Origin: Leptospira sp. WS92.C1
GTDB taxonomy: Bacteria; Spirochaetota; Leptospiria; Leptospirales; Leptospiraceae
Length of the DNA: 64,000 nucleotides
Reading direction: 5' to 3'
Assembly: GCF_040833975.1 (NCBI RefSeq)
Contig: NZ_CP162130.1
Coordinates: forward strand, 620,001 to 684,000
Made by a program: the position numbers and the translations under genes. The notes under the pieces were generated by a model. That model searched no databases, was not told the DNA's origin, and saw only the letters and a list, made by a program, of their open reading frames with translations. Within the stretch, counting starts at the first letter, position 1. Every line of letters starts with the position of its first letter. Shown here in pieces: positions 20,222 to 31,573 of this stretch.

Positions 20222-23200
20222 TTGAGAACGTAATAAAATGCGATGGGGACTAAAAATAAGGATAGAATTACCGATGCAGCCAAACCGCTGATTACCGTTA
20301 CCGCCATCGGTGATTGAAATTCGGTTCCTTCACCCAATTCGAGAGCCACCGGTAAAAGACCCAATAAAGTCGTACCGTTATTCATAATGATAGGTCGAAG
20401 CACCACCTGGCCGCTGTTGATGATCGCGTCTTTTAAACTCATATTTTCTTTTTCTAATATTTCTACGTATTCGTAAAATAACGCTGCGTTATCCACTACG
20501 ATACCGACGAGCAAAATGATTCCAGTAAAAGAGCTGATGTTAAAGCTGTTGCCGGTGAGCAAAAGCGCAGGGATAATTCCGATCAATATCAACGGAATCG
20601 TACACAACATGATCGCCGGGATGATCAACGATTCGAACTGGCCGGCGAGGAGCATATAGATCAGTACGACGGCTAATAAAAATGCGAACAGTAGCTCTTT
20701 CATGGATGAATCGATATTCTCTTTTTCTCCGCCGAAATGAACTTTATATCCCGCCGGAAGATGGATCTTTTCTATATAATCCTCTATCTCGGATAATACT
20801 TGGGATTGTTTTACACCTTCGATATTGGCGGTGATCCGATTTACGCGACTTTGTCCGATTCTTAAAATCGAAGAATACCCTTTTCCTTCTTTGATATCGG
20901 CCGCTTGATTGAGGGAGATCGCGTTGCCCGAAGGAGTTCGAATTAGAATTTTGGAAATATCATCCCTGTATTTTCGATCGATCTGTCGGTAACGCAGTCT
21001 AACGTCGAATTCTTCGTCATTGATTCGGAGTCGGGTTGCAACGGTTCCGCGTAACGCGGATTTTAAAACACCCGCAAGAAAGGAATGGGATAGTCCATAG
21101 ACGGACATTTTTTCCTCGTCAAAGTGGATTTGAAATTCCCTGCTTTCCTCTTCTAAAGTGCCTTTGGAATCCTTTACCCCTTCGATTTTTGAAATTTCCT
21201 TACGAATATTTTCTCCGATAAAGGCAAGGGTAGGTAAGTCGTTGCCCTCGATTTCTAAAGTGATCGCTCTTGCGTCCGGAGAAAGAATTTTCGATAACAT
21301 ATCCTCTTCGGGTTGAAAGTTTATACTTACGTTCGAACTGTATTTTATTTTTTCCCTGAATTGCTGAATAAAGTCTTTTGTATTCTGCGATCTTTCCGTC
21401 GATAATACAACTCGTATTCTGGCTTGATGCGTTCCCACTTCGCCGCCGGATCTCGAAAGAATCTGTTCTTCGTCGTAACCGACGTTTGTGATCACGTGTT
21501 TGATATCTTTTTCCTTTAAAAGTTCCGATTCGATTCCTTCAAGTAGTTTTGAAGTCGATTGTAAGGAGGAACCTTTTGCGTTTAAAACGTCGATGATGAA
21601 TTCGCCGGTATCGACTTTGGGTATGAATTCCTTATCGACATACGGGAGTAACGCCAATACCAAGAGGAAACAGATTCCGATACGAAAGAAAAACGGTTTC
21701 GGATTTTTCAGCCAATGGGTAAGCTTTATAACGAAATTCTTATCTAAGTTGTCTTCCCAGGCGGCTATTTTTTGAAACAATTTCCATTGATCGAATTTTC
21801 TGGACCAGACCGAATTTCCGCGAAGCGCCGATAACATCGGGATCAACGTAAGCGAAACCATCAAACTGACTAAAAGAGAAAAGGTAATGGTCAAAGCCAT
21901 TTCTCCGAAAACCACTCCGATAATCCCTTTTAAGAATACGATCGGAAGAAAAATGATGATCGTAGTCAATACCGCGGATGTGATGGATCCCGCGACTTCG
22001 TTTGCCCCGGTTAAAGACGCTTCCTTTACCGAAAGTCCGTTTCTGACGTGTCTTTCGATCGCGGCGAGAACCACGTTTCCGGAATCGAATAACATTCCTA
22101 TTCCGAGTGAAAGACCGCCTAACGTCATTACGTTTAGGGTGAGGTCCTTGATATACATCAAAAGGAATGTCGTAATGATCGAAATCGGAAGAACGGTCAG
22201 CAGAATGATCGGGCTTTCCAAATTTCTAAGAATAAAGATCAATGATAAAAACGCTAAAATTCCGCCCGAGATCAATTCTCCCGTGATATTATCTATGGAT
22301 TGTTTTACGAATCTTGATTCGTCATAAACGATATCGGCTTTGATGATTCCGTCGTATTGTTTTTTTAATTTTTCCAATTCGATTCGCACCGCGTCCGATA
22401 CAACGACGGTGTTTTTTCCGGATTCTTTGTAAATCGATACGACGACACACTCTTCTCCGTTGTATCGAGCGAGTCCTTTTCTTTCCTTATAACCCTCGCT
22501 GACTTTGGAAATGTTTGCCAATTGAACGGGGATGTTTTTATCATTCTGAGAAATATTCGTCTTTTCGATTTCTCTAAAATTGCTATATTCCCCCATCGTT
22601 CGTATGAGAATGTCTTTTGTTCCTTCTTCGATATGTCCCGCCGGATAATTTACGTTGGAACTTTCGACGGAATCCTGGATGTCTCGAAGTGATATCTGAT
22701 GCGCAAACATTGCACCCGGATCCACTTCGATCAGAATTTCTTTTTTGAAACCGCCGGAAATTTGCGCAAGCGCGACTCCGTCCACACGGTCCAAGTAACC
22801 TTTGATTTCCCTTTTTACAAAACCCCTGAGTTCCTGAATTTTTGATTTATCCGCCGGAAAAAAAACGATTTCCTGAATGGCTGACTGGCTTGGATCGAAT
22901 TTGGTAACGATCGGTTTTCCCGCGTCTTCGGGAAGAATTCCGCGTATGAGATCGACTTTTTCCCGAACTTCCATGGCGGCGAAATCGATCTTTGTGGACC
23001 ATCCGAATTGAAGAGTTACAAAAGAGACACCTTCCAAAGATTCGGATGAGATTTTGTCGATTCCCTTGACAGTGCCTACCGCTTCTGTCAAAGGTTTTGT
23101 GATTAAGTTTTCGACTTCTTCGGGCGCGGCATTCGGAAAATTTGTAATCACCGTTAGGCGAGGAAATTCCATATTTGGAAGAAGATTGACTTCGAGATCA

Positions 23201-23292
23201 CCCAAGGAAACCGATCCGAGAAGAATTAAAAGAAGATAAAACATGGCCGTTGTGACCGGCCTTTCAATCGCGAGTTTTTGAATATACTTCAC
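20185..23292 (-). CDS. RND-family efflux pump, inner-membrane transporter
   Basis: A 1035-residue transporter of the AcrB/CusA superfamily, which uses proton influx to move substrates from periplasm or inner membrane outward. N-terminal TM1 is followed by NLLPNMEFPRLTVITNFPNA, a normal RND signature. TM4 carries GLSLGIGMLFDSGNVVLAAI with Asp403, though the second acid of the usual DD/DN pair is Ser. TM10 carries GIVVDNAALFYEYVEIL. Length is standard. It overlaps the adaptor gene by four bases and the second RND gene by 37. Substrate cannot be read; the closest type is HAE-like rather than metal-specific. Confidence 0.93.
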   Translation of the reverse strand: MKYIQKLAIERPVTTAMFYLLLILLGSVSLGDLEVNLLPNMEFPRLTVITNFPNAAPEEVENLITKPLTEAVGTVKGIDKISSESLEGVSFVTLQFGWSTKIDFAAMEVREKVDLIRGILPEDAGKPIVTKFDPSQSAIQEIVFFPADKSKIQELRGFVKREIKGYLDRVDGVALAQISGGFKKEILIEVDPGAMFAHQISLRDIQDSVESSNVNYPAGHIEEGTKDILIRTMGEYSNFREIEKTNISQNDKNIPVQLANISKVSEGYKERKGLARYNGEECVVVSIYKESGKNTVVVSDAVRIELEKLKKQYDGIIKADIVYDESRFVKQSIDNITGELISGGILAFLSLIFILRNLESPIILLTVLPISIITTFLLMYIKDLTLNVMTLGGLSLGIGMLFDSGNVVLAAIERHVRNGLSVKEASLTGANEVAGSITSAVLTTIIIFLPIVFLKGIIGVVFGEMALTITFSLLVSLMVSLTLIPMLSALRGNSVWSRKFDQWKLFQKIAAWEDNLDKNFVIKLTHWLKNPKPFFFRIGICFLLVLALLPYVDKEFIPKVDTGEFIIDVLNAKGSSLQSTSKLLEGIESELLKEKDIKHVITNVGYDEEQILSRSGGEVGTHQARIRVVLSTERSQNTKDFIQQFREKIKYSSNVSINFQPEEDMLSKILSPDARAITLEIEGNDLPTLAFIGENIRKEISKIEGVKDSKGTLEEESREFQIHFDEEKMSVYGLSHSFLAGVLKSALRGTVATRLRINDEEFDVRLRYRQIDRKYRDDISKILIRTPSGNAISLNQAADIKEGKGYSSILRIGQSRVNRITANIEGVKQSQVLSEIEDYIEKIHLPAGYKVHFGGEKENIDSSMKELLFAFLLAVVLIYMLLAGQFESLIIPAIMLCTIPLILIGIIPALLLTGNSFNISSFTGIILLVGIVVDNAALFYEYVEILEKENMSLKDAIINSGQVVLRPIIMNNGTTLLGLLPVALELGEGTEFQSPMAVTVISGLAASVILSLFLVPIAFYYVLKWQREKNPNHKH

Positions 23293-24797
23293 TTTAACTC
23301 TAAGCCGTTTTCCAATTGAGGACTTATCTTCATTCCGTCTTTGAGTTGGGTCAATTTTTCGATCGCGACGATCGTGCCAGGCTCCAAACCTTCTACAATT
23401 TCGGTTTTATCTTCGTATTGTTTTCCGGTTTTTACTTTGGATCGCAATGCTAAGCCGTTGTTGAGTGTGAAAATCCAAGCGCTTTCGTTTTCTTTGGCAA
23501 GCAGGGCTTCGGTGGGAATTAACAACAGAAATTTGGATTCTTCGGTAAATATATTTCCGCGAACAAACATACCCGGGGTTAAAAGTTTGCCTTCGTTTTT
23601 GATGAGCGCTTTGATCTCCATGGTATGCGTTTTCGGATCCACGATCGGGTTGATGATTCCGATCTTACCTGAAAATTTCTTATCGGGATATACGTCCGCT
23701 GTAAATTCGATCGGCATGTTTTTATGAATCGAGATCATATCGTTTTCCCGAACGTTGAATTTTGCGTAAACCTTGCTTATGTTTACCAAAACCATGATCG
23801 CTTGGTCCGGGCTATTGACCGCTCCGGGATTTACGTATTCTCCCGCGTGTTTGTTGATATAAGCAACCACTCCATCCGCGGGAGAACGGATCGTCGCCGC
23901 CCGAATCAATTCTTCCGTCGATTCCAATGCGGCGCGGGCGGATTCGACCTGTGATTTTGCGACTTCCACTTCCGCTTTTTCGATCAGGGTATTGATGTGA
24001 ATGTATGATTTTAATTTTTCCTTCGGATCTTCCGGGATCGGAATGTTTTTAGCGGTTAAATCTTCCGGACGAAAGCCGACCATTCCCATCTCGAAATCTT
24101 TTTGACTGATTCTAAATTTCGCCTCGGATGCGATCAGAGCCGTTTGTGCACTTTCAATTTCCTCTTTACTGATACCGCCTGCTTGATAGAGGGTTTGTTT
24201 TCCCGCAAAGGTGGCTTTCATTTTCGCCAATTCGGCTCTTGCTTCCTTGGTTTGCGTTTTTCTTTTCTCGATATCCAACATTCTGATTTCTATCGAATCT
24301 CTTGCTTTCAGATATTTTTCTTCGCTCAATCGAAGACCGGAAATCGAACTTTGTAATGCGGAAATATTCTTTCTTTTTTCCAGCTCGAGTTGTAGAGTAT
24401 CGATCTTTAAAAGGATCTCTCCTTTTCGAACCTTTTCTCCCTCTTTCGCATAAATTTCTAATATGTTTCCCGCGGTTTTGGAAACGATATCCACTTTGTC
24501 CAAAAAGTCTATGGAGCCTAAGGTTTGAATGGTCGGTCTGATTTTTTCGGGTCGTGCCGTGATCGCACGGACCAGGATGGAATCCAAATCGACGGATTGA
24601 TTTTTTCCTCTTTTGAACCAATTGAAAATCGAAGAGATCGTAAACCCTTTGTTTTTTTCCTTTAGGAATCCTTTGGGATCCGGGGAGATTACGTTTTTAT
24701 ACAATAGAAAAACAATCAATAATACGAGAGTGATTCGAACGAGTTTCAACTTTAAAAGACTTAGCAACGTTTGAAAAATAAGATTGAGTAGTTTCAT
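23289..24797 (-). CDS. HlyD-type periplasmic adaptor (membrane fusion protein)
   Basis: A 502-residue adaptor that bridges RND pump and TolC channel. It has one N-terminal membrane helix (VRITLVLLIVFLLYKNVI), then a biotinyl-lipoyl half (IVSKTAGNILEIYAKEGEKV with RKGEILLKID), a long coiled coil of about 130 residues with heptad-like Leu/Ala, the second lipoyl half (IRSPADGVVAYINKHAGEYV) and a beta-barrel part ending in EIVEGLEPGTIVAIEKLTQL. The coiled coil is longer than in AcrA, which would suit a long periplasmic reach. It lies between the TPR lipoprotein (3-base gap) and the first pump gene (4-base overlap). Confidence 0.93.
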   Translation of the reverse strand: MKLLNLIFQTLLSLLKLKLVRITLVLLIVFLLYKNVISPDPKGFLKEKNKGFTISSIFNWFKRGKNQSVDLDSILVRAITARPEKIRPTIQTLGSIDFLDKVDIVSKTAGNILEIYAKEGEKVRKGEILLKIDTLQLELEKRKNISALQSSISGLRLSEEKYLKARDSIEIRMLDIEKRKTQTKEARAELAKMKATFAGKQTLYQAGGISKEEIESAQTALIASEAKFRISQKDFEMGMVGFRPEDLTAKNIPIPEDPKEKLKSYIHINTLIEKAEVEVAKSQVESARAALESTEELIRAATIRSPADGVVAYINKHAGEYVNPGAVNSPDQAIMVLVNISKVYAKFNVRENDMISIHKNMPIEFTADVYPDKKFSGKIGIINPIVDPKTHTMEIKALIKNEGKLLTPGMFVRGNIFTEESKFLLLIPTEALLAKENESAWIFTLNNGLALRSKVKTGKQYEDKTEIVEGLEPGTIVAIEKLTQLKDGMKISPQLENGLELK

Positions 24798-24800
24798 GAT

Positions 24801-25448
24801 TTATCTTTTGTCCTTTCCGATTTCAGCTTCAATCAGCCGATTCGAACCCGGACTTTCATCCGATAGCAACCTTGCACGATCGAAGTATTGCTGCGCCATC
24901 TTATCTCTATTCGCTTTTTTGAATATTTTTCCCAATTTTAGATAGACAAGAGCCAGTTTGGAAGACTCTGCGGCGGCTTCATTGTAAAGAGACAACGCGT
25001 CTTCAATTTTCCCCTCTGCTTCTAAAATCGTTCCTAAAGCATACTGGGCCTCCCAGCGACTCGGGCTATTGGCGATGATCGACACCAATCTTTCTTTTGC
25101 CTCGTGTCGATTTTCCGTCTTTGTGCTTTCTATTTTCGCTAACCAAAACTGCGGGATCGCGTTACAACTATCCTTGGATTCCGCTTCGCTAAACGTTTTT
25201 AAAGCGAGATCAAATTCCTTTTTGTAATAGTGTATTTTTCCGATCATGATCAAGGTAGGAATGGAATTCGGTTCGATTTCCAAGATCTGATTGTATAAAG
25301 AAAGAGCTCCGTTTAAATCCTTTCGTATATATGCAGCAGCCGCATCTTTATGTAGTGATTCTAATTTTTCAGCCGCTTGGCCGCAGGCATGAATCGTTAA
25401 AGAGAAAATGATCAGTAATGATAAGCTATAAGAAGATTTATTTTTCAT
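24801..25448 (-). CDS. TPR-repeat lipoprotein of the efflux operon
   Basis: A 215-residue predicted lipoprotein (lipobox IHAC) with four to five tetratricopeptide repeats (AAAYIRKDLNGALSLYNQIL, IHYYKKEFDLALKTFSEAES, ALGTILEAEGKIEDALSLYN, LVYLKLGKIFKKANRDKMAQ). It is inside the efflux operon, 12 bases after the small lipoprotein gene and 3 bases before the adaptor gene. A scaffold role in assembling the channel, or in linking it to the Big_5 lipoprotein, is an inference from context. TPR lipoproteins are not part of classical tripartite pumps. Confidence 0.85.
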   Translation of the reverse strand: MKNKSSYSLSLLIIFSLTIHACGQAAEKLESLHKDAAAAYIRKDLNGALSLYNQILEIEPNSIPTLIMIGKIHYYKKEFDLALKTFSEAESKDSCNAIPQFWLAKIESTKTENRHEAKERLVSIIANSPSRWEAQYALGTILEAEGKIEDALSLYNEAAAESSKLALVYLKLGKIFKKANRDKMAQQYFDRARLLSDESPGSNRLIEAEIGKDKR

Positions 25449-25460
25449 CGATGTCGTCTT

Positions 25461-26198
25461 TTATTTTTTGCCTACGATCCCGGCCATTTTATTCGAAATT
25501 TGTTTGCATACGTCTCTCAAAAGAGTCGCTTCGGTAAGACTTCTTCCGTTAACGGTATAGGCGATTCCACCTTTTAGAGTTCCGTTTGAATCGTATATCT
25601 TTAGAAAGACCAACGAATTGGAATCCTCTTCCAAAAGAGTTCCCGAATCGTTATTACCGACCGCGCCTTGCACGAAATAATTCAGATTGTATTTTTCAGA
25701 TAGTATCTTTACTTCCTCGCTTGATAGGAAATCATCCTCTTTGCCTTCCTTGGATACATCCGAGAACCCGACAACCGCTCCTTTATCCAATACGTTTCTT
25801 AAATTTTCAGGAAGCAGTTCTCTCAGATTCAGAGTATTGTCATCGCTACTTTGTTTAGGAGGTTCTGTATTTTCCGGTAACGGGTTTTTCGGTTCTTGTC
25901 TTTCGCCGGAGGCGCCAACCGACGGTTTTAAGTTTTTTCTATTCGGAATTTCCTTTAAAGTGTATCCTTCGTCGATCAACTGCAGTTGCAGCATGTCTTT
26001 AAAGTTATCGATGAGATACGGCGCAAACCTCGCATCTCTGCTCGCTATCTTTCCAATCGCCAAGGACGAGGTGCCTTCCGTTTGCATAACGGAGACCTGG
26101 TAACTTCCTGAAGAACGGAACAATTTTAAAATTGTTCCACAGGATATTGTGTTGATAAAAACACATGCGATGATGAATCCATTCGTGATTCTTTTCAT
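25461..26198 (-). CDS. Unrecognised lipoprotein of the efflux operon
   Basis: A 245-residue predicted lipoprotein (signal [20 protein letters not shown]). The mature part has a region resembling proteins that bind to or sense envelope state ([40 protein letters not shown]), a low-complexity Pro/Glu linker ([13 protein letters not shown]) and a C-terminal piece ([20 protein letters not shown]). The pattern recalls the lipoprotein family that reports on TolB/GNA1162-like folds, but I do not claim a family. The longer frame up to 26288 lacks a signal, and the ATG at 26198 follows GAGG. Confidence 0.75.
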   Translation of the reverse strand: MKRITNGFIIACVFINTISCGTILKLFRSSGSYQVSVMQTEGTSSLAIGKIASRDARFAPYLIDNFKDMLQLQLIDEGYTLKEIPNRKNLKPSVGASGERQEPKNPLPENTEPPKQSSDDNTLNLRELLPENLRNVLDKGAVVGFSDVSKEGKEDDFLSSEEVKILSEKYNLNYFVQGAVGNNDSGTLLEEDSNSLVFLKIYDSNGTLKGGIAYTVNGRSLTEATLLRDVCKQISNKMAGIVGKK

Positions 26199-26214
26199 AA
26201 TGGCCTCGTGAAAA

Positions 26215-29200
26215 TTAATTACTCTCAAAGAAAAAGTTAAACGGAGACGATAACACAGTTCCGGCGGGATTGGTTGCCGATTGATCAATCTGTATCAAAT
26301 AGAATGGAAAATTTGCCACTGCAATTCCAGTATTAAAAAGAATATCGAAACCACAACCCGGAGTTCGATCCGTCATCGATACAGTCAGCACTCGATCGCT
26401 ATCGGACCAAGTCCAGTTGCCTCGAAAAATCGAAGACGCAGAGCTTGGGAGTTGCGAAACGGCCGATATGTTGACCGCATTTGCAGTGCTGATCGGATTC
26501 ATCGGTTGATTAAAAACGATCACGATGTTATCCGAAGTGGAATCAGTAGGACACGCCTGTAGTCCCGGAGCAAAACTATAAGTGGAAGCGGGAAGAATCG
26601 GTGCGCCCATCTGCCACCAACAACCGCTTGTGAGCGCAAAGCTGGAGCAGTTTGCCTGATTTTGCAGACCGATTGCGATCACTTGCGGTGAATTGTTTTC
26701 GGTTTTGAAAGTAAGCGAAAATGGATTTTGGAGATTATTTCCCGCGATATCCTTTGCCGAGGTGGATATATTTAAAGTATAATTTTGTCTGTTATTTAAC
26801 GGGATTACCGGTGTTAAGATCATATCGTTTCCGACAAATGAGATCGCAAAATTGCCCGACGGAGATAGAGAGAGTGCGTTCTGAGTCAGGTTTTGATCCA
26901 TGGTTTCGCTGAAGTGAATCGTAATCGGAACTCCGACACAAACATCCGCGGTGAATGTTCCGTTTTGTAAATTGAGGATATCGTTGGGGGTCGCCCCGCA
27001 CCCGTCTCCGTCTTCGTCGACTTCGAAGTCAATTCCGGTTACCGTAGGTTGTGTAGAATCCAAGGCACCGACCACAAAGGTAGCATTGACTTGATTTCGT
27101 AAACCTCTACCGGATGTGTTCGTAATGGAGGTCGGTAAAGAAATGTTGTGTCGCCTACCGTATTGAAACGCTAAGTCGGGCGTAAAAACCATCTGATTGG
27201 CCGTAGGAAATGTAAATTGTCCGGTTACTGTCGGAGAGATGGAAAAACCGTTTCGTAGAGTCGAGGAATTCATCGGCTCGGAGAATGTGATCACAATCGG
27301 GTTTACCGCAGGATTACCGATACATCCGTTGTTTACGGTTGCGGCTAGGATGTTATTTGCGGTTCCCGCTCCAGCCTGGCAGTTCGCAAGAGTTCCCGCA
27401 AAGACATCGATGGAATTGACCGCGGGAAAACCTCCAACCGGAGAAGAAAGAAAATACAATATATGCGGATTCTGAATTTTGATTCCCCCCGTATCGCCTG
27501 CATTCTGACCGATGTTGATGATATACTGAGTGTTTGGGTTTAAAGATTGTGTGGAGATAAATCTCATCGTAGTCGGAGAAACCCAGGAAATCATTCCGGA
27601 TACGCTCGGACTGATCGAGAAAGCCTGGGACGTAGCGTTTTGATCCATATTTTTGCTGAATATGATTTCAAAGGACGCACCTTGTCCCGTCCCTACGTTA
27701 TCCGTGCATACGTTGGTTACGAAAGAAGCGGATAGGGAATCATCCATACCGCCGTCGCAACCGCCGGGACCCGTTGAAATATCGGACAAAACGTTGAGTA
27801 TGCTCGGAGGTGTGTTGTTAATCGGTCCACCACCGTTGCCCGTTGTGAAAAAACTCATAAACTCGGACACTAAATTGTTTCCGGCTAAATCCTTTGCTGC
27901 GGTCGAGATGGATACTCTGTATTGTGCGAATAGATTCAAATCCTGAGACGGAGTAAAAAGCAAATCAACGGGAGTCGGCCAAGATATGATTCCACTTACG
28001 GAAGGTGACAGAGAAAACGCATTTGTAGTCGCGGTCTGATCCATAGGCTCGTTGAATCGTAATCTTAATCTGGTACCGGAAGCAAGATTACAAACATCCG
28101 TCATCAAATTCGGAATTTGTGTTAAACCCGCAAAGCCGCATCCCGGAGCTAAGTCTCCAAGCAAGGGACCCGTAGTAAAATCCATCTTTGGCGGAAGTAA
28201 ATCGATTCCGAATGTAAAAGAAAAGGAATGCGGTGTGCCTAACGTGTTGCCGTCCAAATCCATAACGGAACTCGGAAGACTGACGGTGTAGGTCGTATTT
28301 TGCCAGTCTTGACTCGGGGTAAAAACAAATAGACTGGAATTTCCGCAAGGTCCTGTGGAACCGCATAACGCGTTTCCGCTGGTCAGCCATGATTTTGTTC
28401 CGAGAATATTCGGAGAAATGTTAATCGAATTTTCAACGCTTGACCGAATTACGGATTCGCTGAAGTGAATAAAAATCGGAGTGTTTAAAGAAGGTGCGGA
28501 GGCTCCGGAACACGCTCCCGTTTTGTCCCTGATTCCATTGACAGGATCTAAAATCGAAGCCAGGGATCCGGGAGTGCAGCCCGCGCCTATATTCGTAAAA
28601 GCATCCTGTAGAATCACTCTCGGTATTTGAAAATCCTGACCGACCGTAAACGAAAACGAATAATTCTGACCCAATAAATTTCCCGCTACGTCGGTTACGT
28701 TTCCAGAAACCGTCACGGTGTAGGTAACGGAATGTTGCCAGGGGGCTACGGGTGTGAATACCAATCTACTCGTTGTTCCACAAGGCCCTGTCGTTCCGCA
28801 GGTCGGATTCGGACTTGTGACCCAACTTTTGATTCCGTTGATACTCGGGGAGATATTGATTCCGGAATCGGTTGTGGATAAGTTCATCGCTTCCGAGAAA
28901 TCGATAAAGATCGGAGAATTTTGAAATCCCGGAACGATTCCGGTACAGAGTCCCGTTGAATTCATCAAACCTCCCGGAAAGAGGAGAGAGGCAAGGGTTC
29001 CCGGAGAACAACCCGTTGCGTCCTGAATAAAACCATCCTGCATGATTACGAACGGTTTTGCCACCTCCGAACCGACGGTAAAGCTCGCGGTTACGGTTTG
29101 AAGCAACGGATTTTCCGAAGTATCCATGGCGGTTCTTGAAATCGTAAGCACATACGTTAAGCCTGTGGTAAAGGAGGTGCTCGGAGTATAAGTCAATACC

Positions 29201-29868
29201 GTGTTATTGTTACTCCAAACATAAGCTCCTACTAACTGGGGAATGGTTAAGAAGTTGGATTCCACGGAACCACGATTCATCGGTTTTGTAAAGGTGACTA
29301 CGATCGGACTATTGACACAAACATCCGTGTTGCTGTAGAAGTTACTTTGAAAGTTGACTATATCCATGAAAGGACTTGCGGGTAAACATCCCGTGGCGTT
29401 TTTTTTACCTCGAACCGAAATTACGTCCGGTTGAATCACATCCGTGCTCACGGAAAAATTAATACTATAAGGTTTTTCTAAATCTCTTCCTTCTTCGTCC
29501 TCACAACGATTGGATAAGTTGGCGACGTATGTGATTCCACCCTGCCATCTTTGAGACGGAGTAAACGTCAGGACATTTCCGTTGATGTCAAAGAGTCCCG
29601 TCAGACCGGGTTGCATTGCGAACGCACCGATACAACTTTGCACGTCGATCGGCTTATTGAATGTAAGAATGATTTTTTGATCTTTTGCTACGCCCGTTTG
29701 ACCCGGCGCCGGAATCGAATAGATTACTTTAGGAGCGGCCGGATTGTTATCCAGAGGGATCCAATTTTTAAATTTATTTTCATATTTGCTACAGGACGCA
29801 AATAACAAAAAAAACAAGAGAGAAGCGAAAGAACGAAGGATGGCTTTTTTAATATCGATTTTTTTCAT
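26215..29868 (-). CDS. Giant lipoprotein of about nine Big_5 Ig-like repeats
   Basis: A 1217-residue lipoprotein (signal ending FASC) made of tandem Ig-like Big_5 domains. Each repeat of about 125-140 residues starts near [20 protein letters not shown] or [16 protein letters not shown], includes an [17 protein letters not shown] or [17 protein letters not shown] core, then [15 protein letters not shown] strand pairs, and ends with SFTVG-type strands. About nine repeats can be counted. Cysteines recur once or twice in each repeat, suggesting disulfide or metal sites. Big_5 chains are typical of surface or adhesive proteins. It is encoded between the TolC channel and the small lipoprotein, one base after the former. 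Confidence 0.85.
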   Translation of the reverse strand: MKKIDIKKAILRSFASLLFFLLFASCSKYENKFKNWIPLDNNPAAPKVIYSIPAPGQTGVAKDQKIILTFNKPIDVQSCIGAFAMQPGLTGLFDINGNVLTFTPSQRWQGGITYVANLSNRCEDEEGRDLEKPYSINFSVSTDVIQPDVISVRGKKNATGCLPASPFMDIVNFQSNFYSNTDVCVNSPIVVTFTKPMNRGSVESNFLTIPQLVGAYVWSNNNTVLTYTPSTSFTTGLTYVLTISRTAMDTSENPLLQTVTASFTVGSEVAKPFVIMQDGFIQDATGCSPGTLASLLFPGGLMNSTGLCTGIVPGFQNSPIFIDFSEAMNLSTTDSGINISPSINGIKSWVTSPNPTCGTTGPCGTTSRLVFTPVAPWQHSVTYTVTVSGNVTDVAGNLLGQNYSFSFTVGQDFQIPRVILQDAFTNIGAGCTPGSLASILDPVNGIRDKTGACSGASAPSLNTPIFIHFSESVIRSSVENSINISPNILGTKSWLTSGNALCGSTGPCGNSSLFVFTPSQDWQNTTYTVSLPSSVMDLDGNTLGTPHSFSFTFGIDLLPPKMDFTTGPLLGDLAPGCGFAGLTQIPNLMTDVCNLASGTRLRLRFNEPMDQTATTNAFSLSPSVSGIISWPTPVDLLFTPSQDLNLFAQYRVSISTAAKDLAGNNLVSEFMSFFTTGNGGGPINNTPPSILNVLSDISTGPGGCDGGMDDSLSASFVTNVCTDNVGTGQGASFEIIFSKNMDQNATSQAFSISPSVSGMISWVSPTTMRFISTQSLNPNTQYIINIGQNAGDTGGIKIQNPHILYFLSSPVGGFPAVNSIDVFAGTLANCQAGAGTANNILAATVNNGCIGNPAVNPIVITFSEPMNSSTLRNGFSISPTVTGQFTFPTANQMVFTPDLAFQYGRRHNISLPTSITNTSGRGLRNQVNATFVVGALDSTQPTVTGIDFEVDEDGDGCGATPNDILNLQNGTFTADVCVGVPITIHFSETMDQNLTQNALSLSPSGNFAISFVGNDMILTPVIPLNNRQNYTLNISTSAKDIAGNNLQNPFSLTFKTENNSPQVIAIGLQNQANCSSFALTSGCWWQMGAPILPASTYSFAPGLQACPTDSTSDNIVIVFNQPMNPISTANAVNISAVSQLPSSASSIFRGNWTWSDSDRVLTVSMTDRTPGCGFDILFNTGIAVANFPFYLIQIDQSATNPAGTVLSSPFNFFFESN

Positions 29869-29869
29869 G

Positions 29870-31573
29870 TTATTTTTTATTACCAGAATCGAATTGATCC
29901 AATGTGCTAGAGTCTAAATCCGATTCTATGTCCTTTTGATTAAAATATTCTTCTATGTCTTTGATCTTAAAATTCGTATCAACTTTTGCTTTTGGAATCG
30001 GGCGGTTTTGTAAAATCAAGGGAAGGATCGTATTTCCTTGACTCGGTTTGAATTGAAAAAGATTGAGAGAATCGGGTTGCATACCGGAAACCCATTCCAG
30101 TTCGTAAACCGAAGTGCAGTATTTTCCGATCGCATCGATTAACTTTTCCTGAGCTCCCACCAATTCGGTTTCCGCAAAAAGAATGTCCGCTCTTTTGGCT
30201 TCTCCCACTTGTATCTTTGTGGACATTAGCCTCATGCTTTCATAACGAAAATATACCATTCCGCTTCCGATTTTGATCAGGTCGTAAGATTCGTGCACGG
30301 AATCGCCCGCTTTTTCCACTTCGATCGCGATCGTTTGTTCGAGCCGTTTTTTTTCCGCCAAAGAATCGCCCAATCGAATCTTACTTTCCATTACCTTTCT
30401 GGAATAACTCATACTATCGAGAATTTGCAGGTTATTTGTAGTTGCAGCGTTAAAGTTAGGATTTACGGTTCCGGCAAAACCGGTACTCGCCTGATTGTTA
30501 TAACGCATTCCTAAATTTTCCGTTGTTGTGTTTGTGGATCCGCCTAAAGGAAACGTTACTTTGAGATTCATATTCCATGTATCGTTTTGCAGAGGATAGT
30601 TGACTCCGGTTCTTCCATAGGAACCTCCGATCGATATCTGTGGAATCCATGCGTTCTCCGCCAATTCTCTTTCTTTTGCGAGTTTTTTATTGTTGATTTT
30701 GACTTTGAGAATTTCGGATCTTTCGTTCTGGGCGTTTTGAATCAATGCATCTTTTTTAAAATCAGGATTTTGAATATAGAAATCGGTCAATAGATTTCCT
30801 TCGACCGCAAGATCGGAGACGTAATCGAGACTCATGGCTAATTTTAAATCGTTTTTTGCTTTTAGGTATTCGTTGATCGATTTTACGAGTGCAAATTCGA
30901 TTTCCTGTAAGCGGGAAGCTACGCTCAATACTTGGATTTGTGTGGTAAAACCGAGTTTCGATTCCAATTTTGCCAAACGAAGTTGTTCTTTTCCTCTTTC
31001 GACGGATTTTTTATTGAGAGCGACTTTTGCCAACGCCACAAGAGTGTTTATAAAATTTCTCTGAACTTCCAATTTTACTTTGGCGGATGTGATTTTAAAA
31101 TCCTCACGAGTTAAAACTTCTTCCAGTCTGGCTATATCCAAATCCAATTTTTTCTTTCCGCCGTCGTAGATGATCTGATCCACATTTAAGAGAATCGCAT
31201 TGTAGATATAATCGTTCGAATCTTGTATGATGTATTTTTGTCTGGTTATGTTGACTCCTAATGTGGGGAGTAAATCTCTCCATCTTTCCGCAATGAGCTC
31301 CCTTACGGCTGAATTTTTATTTTTTATAGATAAAAGCATATAATAATTTGTTAATGCTATTTGAGTTGCTGTTTCCAGGTTGATTTTTAGGATGCGTTTT
31401 TCAGAGGCAGATCTTTCCAAAGGAAAACATGCAAAAATCGTTATCAATAACGTAAAGATTGCTATGTGATTTTTTTTGAATAAGCTTTGTTGTTTATTTG
31501 CGGCGAAGAGGGGCTCAATTGCCAGAAAAAGCTTTGTAATCAGAAAACTATAGAGAAATCTATTTCTTTTCAT
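29870..31573 (-). CDS. TolC-family outer-membrane channel
   Basis: A 567-residue outer-membrane factor that would pass the substrate of the RND pump across the outer membrane. It shows the usual two-fold pattern of long amphipathic helices and strands: [20 protein letters not shown] at the start, then [20 protein letters not shown] (strand-loop-helix), and a second half from about residue 290 with [20 protein letters not shown] and [21 protein letters not shown] second hydrophobic segment at residues 36-50 follows the first. It could mean a shorter true start. It is the first gene of the eight-gene operon, transcribed leftward. Confidence 0.88.
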   Translation of the reverse strand: MKRNRFLYSFLITKLFLAIEPLFAANKQQSLFKKNHIAIFTLLITIFACFPLERSASEKRILKINLETATQIALTNYYMLLSIKNKNSAVRELIAERWRDLLPTLGVNITRQKYIIQDSNDYIYNAILLNVDQIIYDGGKKKLDLDIARLEEVLTREDFKITSAKVKLEVQRNFINTLVALAKVALNKKSVERGKEQLRLAKLESKLGFTTQIQVLSVASRLQEIEFALVKSINEYLKAKNDLKLAMSLDYVSDLAVEGNLLTDFYIQNPDFKKDALIQNAQNERSEILKVKINNKKLAKERELAENAWIPQISIGGSYGRTGVNYPLQNDTWNMNLKVTFPLGGSTNTTTENLGMRYNNQASTGFAGTVNPNFNAATTNNLQILDSMSYSRKVMESKIRLGDSLAEKKRLEQTIAIEVEKAGDSVHESYDLIKIGSGMVYFRYESMRLMSTKIQVGEAKRADILFAETELVGAQEKLIDAIGKYCTSVYELEWVSGMQPDSLNLFQFKPSQGNTILPLILQNRPIPKAKVDTNFKIKDIEEYFNQKDIESDLDSSTLDQFDSGNKK

